Shown here in pieces: positions 1 to 6,346 of a stretch of 10,153 nt of DNA. The DNA lies in assembly GCA_023399455.1 (NCBI GenBank), contig JAEWPN010000163.1, positions 1-10,153 on the forward strand. Direction: 5' to 3'. Under the pieces are notes generated by a model. It was given only the letters and a program-made list of their open reading frames with translations. It was not told the DNA's origin and did no database searches. Each line of letters begins with the position of its first letter. Positions within the stretch are counted from its first letter, which is position 1. This DNA comes from Bacillota bacterium. GTDB taxonomy: Bacteria; Bacillota; Clostridia; Lachnospirales; Lachnospiraceae. The position numbers were made by a program, and so were the translations under genes.

Positions 1-1637
1 TTAATACATGTTGCTACCTGATTCCAGAGAACCATAAGCTCATCAGATTTGGGAGACTGGGAATAAGTGGTTCCCAAAGACAGCTTGAAGTCGGTGGTTC
101 CCATATATTCATCGGGGGTCTTAGCGCCGGTATAGTCTCTCCAATCCGCCTCTATGTCGGACTGAGGCTCTGCTGTGAAGCTTTCCCATTTTCTGTAGTT
201 GTAGGTCTCACCGTTGGAATCCGGATTAGCCGCATCGATTCCCCATGTGGTGTTGTTCATCTTAAAGCTTCCATCATCGAAGGTTCCTGAATATCCGTCG
301 CTCATTTCCGTCTTGATGTCCATCTTGGCAGCACGCCCCAAATCGGTAAACTGTGTCATACCGTTGTCATCGTAGTACCAGCACACGTCCTTAGGTCCAT
401 ATTCTGCCGTCATACGGCCTTCCGGAGTTGCCAGCCAGTTGATGATCGCCATACAAAGTTCCGGATATTCCGTCTTGGCACCGATGGACCAGATTCTATT
501 GGAACCATATACGTTCTGACCATAACAGATAGGCGTTGCTTCCGAAGGCGGACAAGGGAACATTGCTTTTCCGTCTGCCGCATGGCTTTCCGAATTATAG
601 AAAGCAGAGCCCAGGAAGTTAAAGATATTAAGGAATGCAGTGCCATTCTGATAGTCAGCCTGCATGCCATCGTATTTCTGTGTCTGCGAGTCGGGATCTA
701 ACAGACCCTGACGATACAGAGTATTGTAGAACTTCAAAGCTTCTATATAAGGACCTTCTTTTTCCAAAACGGGGATATATTTCTGATTTACCGGATCGTA
801 AAAGCCGAAGCCGAATTCATCATAACCGTAATAAGCCGTAACAAGAGACTTAACATACATCACCATATCGCCGTCCCAGTCGTCGAACAATGCTACTCCA
901 TATGTGGTCTTTCCATTATCATCTTTAGGACAGATTTCCTTCATCTGAGCGAGTACATTAACCATATCATCCAGATTCTTGATTTCAGGATAACCTAGTT
1001 CCTTGTAAAGATCCCAGCGCAAATCCCATGTATACATGAAATCCTGACGAGCTGCAGCGTCTACTGCAATATCATGGCCGATACCGTAGGTGGTCCCACC
1101 GGAAAGGTTAGTGTTCTTGTCAAGGGCATAAGGCATATTCTCTTTGATATACGGGCCGTAGTCAGACAAGATGTCATCCTCATTCCAGTCGAAGAGCATT
1201 CCCTTATTCACCGCCTGAAGATATTCATCCCCGTCCTGTCCCCAGATAACGATATCTCCCAGATTGCCGGATTCCATACGGGTCTCATATACGCCGTCGG
1301 GATCGGGAATGAGGTTCAGCTTAACATTGAATTTCTCAAGCATAACCTGACCGAACCATCCAATCTGCTCGCCGGAATAGTTCGCCAGCTGGTCGAATAC
1401 GTCCAACGTTATTGTTTCTTCGGGAATAATATCCTCAAGCATGGCGTCATAATCTGAATCTGCCGCCTCTGTATCCGCTGCTTCCCCCGCCGCGTCATCT
1501 GTTCCGGTTGTTTCCTCATCCGCTGCTTCATCCGCAGGCTCAGCCGTCGCCGCCGTAGTGTCGGTGCCGCCGCAGGCCGCCAGAGAAGCAGTCATTACTG
1601 CTGCCATAAGCAATGCTGTAATTCTTTTTGCTTTCAT
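1..1637 (-). CDS. ABC transporter solute-binding lipoprotein (LplA-like), 3' end cut by window edge
   Basis: Extracytoplasmic sugar-binding component of the importer encoded just upstream. My translation from the ATG at 1637 stays open for 545 codons to the left edge, so the stop lies outside. Residues 1-21 are a lipoprotein signal peptide (basic MKAKR, hydrophobic core, lipobox LAAC) with the lipidated cysteine at 22. Residues 23 to about 65 form an acidic, Ala/Asp/Glu/Thr-rich flexible tether. From about residue 75 the sequence looks like the large solute-binding proteins (about 500-560 residues) that accompany LplB/LplC permeases, with many aromatic residues (WDWD-type and YY segments) as expected of a sugar-binding cleft. 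An AAAAGGAGG ribosome binding site (1648-1656) sits 10 bases before the start. It is the third gene of the import operon, 78 bases after the LplC-type permease. The substrate cannot be read from the sequence. Family call firm, ligand unknown. Confidence 0.93.
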   Translation of the reverse strand, partial: MKAKRITALLMAAVMTASLAACGGTDTTAATAEPADEAADEETTGTDDAAGEAADTEAADSDYDAMLEDIIPEETITLDVFDQLANYSGEQIGWFGQVMLEKFNVKLNLIPDPDGVYETRMESGNLGDIVIWGQDGDEYLQAVNKGMLFDWNEDDILSDYGPYIKENMPYALDKNTNLSGGTTYGIGHDIAVDAAARQDFMYTWDLRWDLYKELGYPEIKNLDDMVNVLAQMKEICPKDDNGKTTYGVALFDDWDGDMVMYVKSLVTAYYGYDEFGFGFYDPVNQKYIPVLEKEGPYIEALKFYNTLYRQGLLDPDSQTQKYDGMQADYQNGTAFLNIFNFLGSAFYNSESHAADGKAMFPCPPSEATPICYGQNVYGSNRIWSIGAKTEYPELCMAIINWLATPEGRMTAEYGPKDVCWYYDDNGMTQFTDLGRAAKMDIKTEMSDGYSGTFDDGSFKMNNTTWGIDAANPDSNGETYNYRKWESFTAEPQSDIEADWRDYTGAKTPDEYMGTTDFKLSLGTTYSQSPKSDELMVLWNQVATCI

Positions 1638-1670
1638 CCTTTTTCTTCCTCCTTTTATTTGTGTATTGAT

Positions 1671-1686
1671 ACCGTAATTTTACGGT
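1671..1686. repeat. Short inverted repeat in the permease/binding-protein spacer
   Basis: The 78-base spacer 1638-1715 holds a perfect 7-bp inverted repeat (accgtaa / ttacggt, 2-base centre). It is flanked by two direct copies of ttgatacc at 1666-1673 and 1686-1693. It lies upstream of the binding-protein ribosome binding site. It could be a small mRNA hairpin helping set different transcript levels for binding protein and permeases, which is common in such operons, or a protein site. A second Shine-Dalgarno-like run (GGGGAGG on the minus strand, near 1700-1706) has no start codon at a usable distance. Function is inferred only. Confidence 0.4.
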
Positions 1687-1715
1687 TGATACCTTTTTAC
1701 CTCCCCTAAATTTCC

Positions 1716-2681
1716 TTAACCTTTTACCGCACCGAGCATGATGCCTTTTTCGAAGTAACGCTGCATGAACGGGTAGATGCACAGGATAGGAATAACAGTT
1801 ACCATGGAAATGGTATACTTTATGACCTTGCCGCTCATTGCCGACTTAAGCACCGCATCGCTGACCTGACCGCCGGATTCCATTAACGCCTTTAGATTGG
1901 AGGCCGTGTTCAGGTAAATATAAAGCCGGTGCTGTAAGGTATATAAGGTCGGTGCCGACTGCATCAAGATCAGTGAATCCGTAAAGGAATTCCAGTGATT
2001 TACCGCCCCGAAGATAGCGATGGTAGCCAGAATCGGCTTGCTTAAGGGCCATATGATTTTCCGGAATATGGTCATATAGCTGGCGCCGTCTATTGCTGCA
2101 CTTTCTTCCAGCTCCGCCGGAATAGATTCTATGTAGGTCTTAACCAATATGATATTGTAAGGTACTACAATTCCCGGAATGATGTATGCCAGAAACGTAT
2201 TGGTCAGCCCTAACATCTGCATATTTAAGAACCACGGAATCAAGCCGGCATTGAAATACATGGTAATGATGAGAAAACGGTACCAAAACCTCCGCCCCCA
2301 CATCTCCTGCTTCGTCACCAGATAGCCGACAAAGCCGGAAGCTGCTACCATGAGCGTCGTACCAATCAGGGTCCTTCCTATCGATACGATAAATGCATTG
2401 GACAAATCGCTTACGTTGATCAGCGCCATATAATTGCTCAGATGCAAGCCCCTTGGAATGAAGTTGATCACTCCCTTGATCACGAGATCATTATCGCTGA
2501 TCGTATTGATAAATATGTAGTAAAACGGAAACGTACATGCCAGAGCAAACAATCCGAATACAAAGTAGTTGAGTACATTGAAAATAATATCTCCCGGTTT
2601 CAAACGAAAGCTGCGCTTATGCATCTTCTCGTATTTTTTCTCCGCCCTAAAGTCTGCCTTTTCCTGTGCTGTTCTTGCCAT
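1716..2681 (-). CDS. Carbohydrate ABC transporter permease, LplC/MalG type
   Basis: Second membrane-spanning subunit of the sugar importer, 321 residues. A charged cytoplasmic N-terminus (residues 1-30) is followed by about six hydrophobic segments, at roughly 36-60, 97-121, 132-152, 163-183, 215-235 and 287-305. The EAA loop that docks on the ATPase is clear at about 187-216: IPAELEESAAIDGAS followed by FRKIIWPL. The C-terminus ends in KGIMLGAVKG, characteristic of LplC/YtcP-type permeases. The start is set by a strong AGGAGGTGAG ribosome binding site just before the ATG. Only 11 bases separate it from the stop of the LplB-type gene, so the two are cotranscribed and probably translationally coupled. 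No nucleotide-binding subunit follows, as is usual for this family, which borrows an MsmX-type ATPase. Confidence 0.96.
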   Translation of the reverse strand: MARTAQEKADFRAEKKYEKMHKRSFRLKPGDIIFNVLNYFVFGLFALACTFPFYYIFINTISDNDLVIKGVINFIPRGLHLSNYMALINVSDLSNAFIVSIGRTLIGTTLMVAASGFVGYLVTKQEMWGRRFWYRFLIITMYFNAGLIPWFLNMQMLGLTNTFLAYIIPGIVVPYNIILVKTYIESIPAELEESAAIDGASYMTIFRKIIWPLSKPILATIAIFGAVNHWNSFTDSLILMQSAPTLYTLQHRLYIYLNTASNLKALMESGGQVSDAVLKSAMSGKVIKYTISMVTVIPILCIYPFMQRYFEKGIMLGAVKG

Positions 2682-2692
2682 GTCCTCACCTC

Positions 2693-4144
2693 CTATACGA
2701 TACTTTCGCCGCGAATCAGTTTAGAAATTCCGTTGGCTGCAAACAACAGAGTAACGCTGACAATGGATTTCACCATACCGATCACCGTAGTCAGCGGAAT
2801 GGAGCCCTTTCCGATACCAAGCATATAAACGTATAGATCCAATACCATGATGTCGTTTAAATTCGTGGCATTTTTAAATACCAGGTACTGGTCCATTCCA
2901 TTGCTCAAAATATTCGCTACAGCCATAAGAAGCAGTACACAGAAGGTGGGAATCAGGCCCGGCACCGTGATGTGCCACATCCTCTGGAATCTTCCCGCTC
3001 CGTCCACCGTAGCCGCTTCGTAGAGCTGCTGGTCGATGCCGGAAATCGCCGCTATGTATATGATGGCGCTCCATCCCACACCCTTCCAAAGTCCCCAGCC
3101 AAGCATCTTCAGCCATGTATGTTCTCCGCTCATCAGAAGATTCACCCCCTGATCCCAGATTCCCATATTGACAAACAGGCTGCTGACGAAGCCGTCCGTA
3201 GAGAAAATACAAAAAGCAATCGCGTATACCAGAACCCAGCTTATGAAGTTAGGTATAGTGGTAAATACCTGAACGAATCTTCTGTATTTGACATTCTTTA
3301 TTTCCGATAAAAAGATGGCGAAGGCCATAGGAAGCCAGCTTGTGGCTATACCAAGGCCGCTCATCGCCAAGGTGTTCTTAAGTACTCTGACGATGTCTCT
3401 TACCGTAGCCGGATTATTCAGAAGCTCCCTGAACCATTTGAAGCCGACGAAGTTCTTCATGCTCAGAGTATCGCCTACCTTGTAATCGAAGAACGCATAT
3501 CTCCATCCCAGCAAAGGAAGATAGGAGAATACCGCTATCAACGCGATAAACGGCATGAACATAAGAAAAAGCTGGTATTTTGCTTCTATCGCATATTTAT
3601 CTTCCTTCGCCGCCTTAGGCAAAAGAAACAACTCTATCAGGGCCGTTATCAGCACTATGACGGCTACCGCAAATATAATCCAGAAACTGCCCTGAAACTG
3701 GGGCTCCACCTTCTTTACATTGGTGGTCATCGAAATCTGTTCGTAGGAAATAAAGATTCCCGCCAGCCCTGCCAGCTCCAACACCCCTCCGGCCGCTGCC
3801 AGCAATGCGCTCAGCCTCTTGAGCTTCAGATTGCCGAGAGTCATACAACCGCCCGCTCCCATCGCTGCCGCTCCGATACATATGGACATCGCTGAAATAT
3901 AAAGAAGCTGCAGGGTGGATTCCTGAACCCACTCCTTCTTTATTGCCCTTCCGAAATCCTCCGTCAGAGCAGAATAAGAGATGCCCGATGTAAACAGCGA
4001 AAGGTTCCTGTTAATCAAACCGCTTATCCTGGCCGGATTAAGCCCCGGTACGAACAGGAATATAACTGCCAGTAAAACGGCGATCCTTATTACGTAAAAG
4101 AGTTTATCTCCCATCAGCTCTCTTGATGTTTTGCTTCCTCTCAT
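2693..4144 (-). CDS. Carbohydrate ABC transporter permease, LplB type, with a four-helix N-terminal extension
   Basis: First membrane subunit of the sugar importer. Residues from about 188 to 483 match a normal LplB-type permease: hydrophobic segments near 192-212, 256-279, 296-316, 350-369, 395-414 and 450-470. The EAA loop is at about 370-396, with key stretch YEAATVDGAGRF then ITVPGL. LplB proteins are normally about 300-320 residues. This one is 483 because of some 185 extra N-terminal residues with hydrophobic segments near 15-33, 78-100, 110-133 and 152-175. The frame is open throughout and shows no sign of frameshift. The ATG at 4144 is preceded by AAAGGA with a 10-base gap. An out-of-frame ATG at 4154 directly abuts that motif and opens only 16 codons. 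It begins the import operon, after a 234-base structured spacer. Role of the extension is unknown. Confidence 0.94.
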   Translation of the reverse strand: MRGSKTSRELMGDKLFYVIRIAVLLAVIFLFVPGLNPARISGLINRNLSLFTSGISYSALTEDFGRAIKKEWVQESTLQLLYISAMSICIGAAAMGAGGCMTLGNLKLKRLSALLAAAGGVLELAGLAGIFISYEQISMTTNVKKVEPQFQGSFWIIFAVAVIVLITALIELFLLPKAAKEDKYAIEAKYQLFLMFMPFIALIAVFSYLPLLGWRYAFFDYKVGDTLSMKNFVGFKWFRELLNNPATVRDIVRVLKNTLAMSGLGIATSWLPMAFAIFLSEIKNVKYRRFVQVFTTIPNFISWVLVYAIAFCIFSTDGFVSSLFVNMGIWDQGVNLLMSGEHTWLKMLGWGLWKGVGWSAIIYIAAISGIDQQLYEAATVDGAGRFQRMWHITVPGLIPTFCVLLLMAVANILSNGMDQYLVFKNATNLNDIMVLDLYVYMLGIGKGSIPLTTVIGMVKSIVSVTLLFAANGISKLIRGESIV

Positions 4145-4172
4145 TTGCTTTCATTCCTTTCTAAATAATAGA

Positions 4173-4231
4173 AACAAAAGTGTGCTTCGCATACTCTCGC
4201 GAGCCAATATTCCCGCAGCACAGCTTTTGTT
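4173..4231 (-). promoter_or_regulatory. Bulged 14-bp stem in the import-operon leader, with a competing upstream stem
   Basis: Read as minus-strand RNA, 4231-4217 pairs with 4186-4173: AACAAAAG, a bulged C (4223), then TGTGCT against AGCACA and CTTTTGTT. The loop contains the palindrome ctcgcgag (4196-4203), itself flanked by a possible inner ATATT/AGTAT stem. A U-rich run follows toward the first gene. An alternative stem pairs GCGCAGCT (4249-4242) with AGCTGTGC (4225-4218), 8 bp with one G-U pair. It uses the same bases as the first stem's 5' arm, so the two exclude each other. The layout resembles an attenuator, but no ligand domain or leader peptide was recognised, and it could instead be a dispersed palindromic repeat. 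No convincing SigmaA promoter was found in 4145-4290. Confidence 0.5.
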
Positions 4232-4255
4232 CCGCGCGCGTAGCTGCGCATCCAC

Positions 4256-4291
4256 TTTAATGTAATAGGAGCACTTTCCTATCACATTAAA
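4256..4291 (-). repeat. 15-bp hairpin between kinase terminator and import operon
   Basis: Arms 4256-4270 and 4277-4291 (core taatgtaatagga / tcctatcacatta) are separated by six bases. As minus-strand RNA all 15 positions pair, one as G-U. As plus-strand RNA that position is an A-C mismatch, so the structure favours the direction of the operon. No U-run follows on the minus strand, so it is not itself an intrinsic terminator. It could be an RNA element at the head of the import leader or a DNA operator. Confidence 0.55.
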
Positions 4292-4328
4292 AAATACATC
4301 AAAGAACATTTCTGTTCGATGATGTATT
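4289..4328 (-). terminator. Rho-independent terminator of the sensor kinase gene
   Basis: On the minus strand AATACATCA pairs with TGATGTATT (outer 9 bp, 4328-4320 with 4301-4293). A 2x2 internal mismatch follows, then an inner GAACA/TGTTC stem closed by a GAAA tetraloop (4312-4309). The stem runs straight into six consecutive T (4294-4289). It lies 50 bases after the kinase stop codon. The outer stem is AT-rich, so leakage into the import operon is possible. Confidence 0.7.
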
Positions 4329-4378
4329 CATTATAAAAAACTGGTAAAAATAAAAATACCGCAAATACTGGATTAAAA

Positions 4379-6175
4379 TTACCTTAAAATTTTCATCTTT
4401 TCCAAAGGCAGCATAATTCGTACTGTAGTCCCTTTATACAGCTCGGAATTGATTCGGATGCCTGTGCTTTTTCCATAGCAAAGCTTGATTCTCTGATTGA
4501 TATTATACAGACCGATACTCTTATTTCTGCTCACATCCTTAATCTCCACGTTTTTGCGAAGAGCAGCCAGCTCCGGCTCCGACATTCCCCTTCCATTATC
4601 CCCTATATCGATAAACAGAAGCTCCTCGTTCTTATATATGGAGATTGTGATTTCCCCGCCCGATTCCTTCTCCTCCAGTCCGTGCAAAAGGGCATTTTCC
4701 ACGATCGGCTGCAGAAGCAGAGGCAATATGTACAGCGCCTTTGTCTGCACGTCATCCGCAATGTAAAAAAAGCTTTCGAATTTATCGCCGAAGCGCATTT
4801 TCTGTATCGTCAGATAGGTCATCACATGCTCGATTTCCTTAGTCAGCGTAGTGAAGGAGGTACCCGTATTTTCCAATACGTACCGCATGGATTTCCCAAG
4901 CAGCTTTATGGACGTAGCCGCCTCACGGTCTCCTGCCGTAAAAGCCTTCATCCGGATGGTCTCCAGCGTATTATAGAGAAAATGCGGGTTGATCTGACTG
5001 GCCAGCATCTTGAATTCCATCTCCTGCTGCTCGTTTACCAGCTCCTTCTCCTTAATGCTGGCCTCGTACATCTCCGCATCCTTGCGCTTAATCTTCTGCA
5101 CCATGATCTCCAGGTCGGAAAAAGCCTCCGACAGTTCATCCTGTCCATTTACAGAATCGGTAATCTCGTAGTCCTCATTGCTTGCCTGGTGCATCGCATG
5201 CCTTAGCGTAAGCACACGTGACGTGAAGTAGGTAGTGAAAAAATGTATGATGATGCCTGTAATCAAAATAGCAAATACGATGATAGCGAGACAGATATAG
5301 ATGATACTTCTGATATTGGTATAAGCCTGCCCGCTCATGGTGCTTATATATATTCTGGAATCCGACTGGTACAGAGGCAGTGTGGATACATCCACGAAGC
5401 ATACCTCATCTTCCAGCTTAATATTTCCTACATACCGGTAATAATTATCCTCATAATCGATGTAAACTTCCTGCGCCTTTCCATAGGCCTCTCTTTCCGA
5501 GCTGAAAAAGACCGGGCCATCGTTGATGGAAACCATAGTAGCATATTCCTTGCTTCCGATTCTCGTCTTAAGATAATTGTCGGACAGCTTGATGACTAAT
5601 ACGGCATTATATTTGGAATTAATTACCGGAATCTTTCTGATCAGACAGAGATTCCAATACTCATTCCCATACTTATCGGTGTCCGTCATCGGCATCCAGA
5701 ATACGCTGGACTGGTTAACCGCCAGCTGATACCACTCCTTAGCCCTTATTTCCTCATCCGCATAATGGAACTGCTTATAGTCATTCAAGGTGGGATTGTC
5801 CCCGTATATTTCGATTTCATCAATTTCGGCATAGTTGGTATTATAATTATCCAAAGAAGTGAGCGCATCCACCTCTTGGACAAAGCTTCGTTTAAAAAAG
5901 TAATTGTCCTTCAGAATATCCCTAATATCCTCTCCAAAGGCCAGCTCCTCCGAAATATTATATACCTGAGTGGTTATTTCAAATAATATGTTCTTAACCC
6001 TGAGGTTATCGGATTCCAGCAGGTCACGGTGATAGTTGGTGAGCAGTCTGTATGTATTGATAAGAAGAAACGAACCGATAAGAGTTATGGGCAGAATAAC
6101 CGCAACAAAATATATGGTATAGAGCTGTTTCTTTATATTAGCTTTTTTCAGCGCTCCGAACATCTGTACTTTCAT
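4379..6175 (-). CDS. YesM/LytS-family sensor histidine kinase with extracellular Cache-type domain
   Basis: Membrane sensor kinase of 598 residues. TM1 is at about 18-40 and TM2 at about 288-312. Between them lies an extracellular region of some 245 residues with the spacing of a double-Cache sensor. A HAMP linker (about 313-365) and a short coiled segment (365-390) lead into the His_kinase domain. The phosphoacceptor is H398 in QINPHFLYNTLE. The N box is PIVENALLHGL (490-500, N494), and the G boxes are DNGRGM (526-531) and SIGLYNINQRI. All catalytic motifs are intact. Members of this family usually pair with an AraC-type response regulator (YesN) and control a neighbouring sugar importer. 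The importer is here but the regulator is not. The start has GGGAG 7 bases upstream, its own promoter (6222-6250) and a terminator (4289-4328), so it can be transcribed alone. Confidence 0.96.
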   Translation of the reverse strand: MKVQMFGALKKANIKKQLYTIYFVAVILPITLIGSFLLINTYRLLTNYHRDLLESDNLRVKNILFEITTQVYNISEELAFGEDIRDILKDNYFFKRSFVQEVDALTSLDNYNTNYAEIDEIEIYGDNPTLNDYKQFHYADEEIRAKEWYQLAVNQSSVFWMPMTDTDKYGNEYWNLCLIRKIPVINSKYNAVLVIKLSDNYLKTRIGSKEYATMVSINDGPVFFSSEREAYGKAQEVYIDYEDNYYRYVGNIKLEDEVCFVDVSTLPLYQSDSRIYISTMSGQAYTNIRSIIYICLAIIVFAILITGIIIHFFTTYFTSRVLTLRHAMHQASNEDYEITDSVNGQDELSEAFSDLEIMVQKIKRKDAEMYEASIKEKELVNEQQEMEFKMLASQINPHFLYNTLETIRMKAFTAGDREAATSIKLLGKSMRYVLENTGTSFTTLTKEIEHVMTYLTIQKMRFGDKFESFFYIADDVQTKALYILPLLLQPIVENALLHGLEEKESGGEITISIYKNEELLFIDIGDNGRGMSEPELAALRKNVEIKDVSRNKSIGLYNINQRIKLCYGKSTGIRINSELYKGTTVRIMLPLEKMKILR

Positions 6176-6221
6176 CCTAGGTCTCCCATCTGCCCCGTAT
6201 TTCCTCCGGAGTTCTACCCCT

Positions 6222-6250
6222 AGTATATAAATACCGGAATCATTTGTAAA
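6222..6250 (-). promoter_or_regulatory. SigmaA-type promoter of the kinase gene
   Basis: Minus strand: -35 TTTACA (6250-6245), exactly 17 bases, -10 TATACT (6227-6222). Both hexamers match consensus at five or four of six positions with ideal spacing. The predicted start point is near 6215, giving a leader of about 40 bases that contains CTCCGGAGG and the kinase ribosome binding site. A TACCG motif (6232-6236) lies inside the spacer. Confidence 0.7.
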
Positions 6251-6263
6251 CAGCGAAAAGTGG

Positions 6264-6291
6264 CGGTAATAAGGATGAAATTAGAACGGTA
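6264..6291 (-). promoter_or_regulatory. TACCG-N18-TACCG direct repeat upstream of the kinase promoter
   Basis: On the minus strand TACCG occurs at 6291-6287 and 6268-6264, period 23 bases. The proximal copy ends 13 bases upstream of the -35 box, a place where an activator could sit. The same arrangement, with 10 of the 18 intervening bases identical, occurs at 8487-8514 upstream of the chemoreceptor. Two-turn direct repeats are typical of sites bound by AraC-family proteins. Site function is inferred. Confidence 0.45.
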
Positions 6292-6346
6292 TTTTTCTGC
6301 ATCTCTTTTCATTTTAAAAGCAAGCACTGCAATTTCGTCTGCTCAC

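Noticed and set aside
1..3. TAA stop on the minus strand at the left edge
   Set aside because: It is out of frame with the binding-protein gene, whose codons there read ACA TGT ATT and then AA at the edge. The gene continues outside the window.
1074..1457. 127-residue plus-strand open frame inside the binding-protein gene
   Set aside because: The minus-strand frame there is continuous from a lipoprotein signal to the window edge. This is its shadow.
4104..4154. 16-codon ORF starting at the ATG at 4154, overlapping the LplB-type start
   Set aside because: The AAAGGA motif abuts this ATG with no spacing, whereas it is well placed for the ATG at 4144.
4145..4170. Possible -10 (TATTAT) just before the LplB-type gene
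   Set aside because: No acceptable -35 lies 16-18 bases upstream and there is no extended -10, so it is not listed as a promoter.
4682..5206. 174-residue plus-strand open frame opposite the kinase catalytic region
   Set aside because: It lies wholly within the kinase gene, whose motifs are intact, and shows no domain or ribosome binding site support.
6300..6346. Possible terminator after the chemoreceptor gene
   Set aside because: Only a 4-5 bp AGCA/TGCT stem with a long loop precedes CTTTTAAAA, which is too weak to call.
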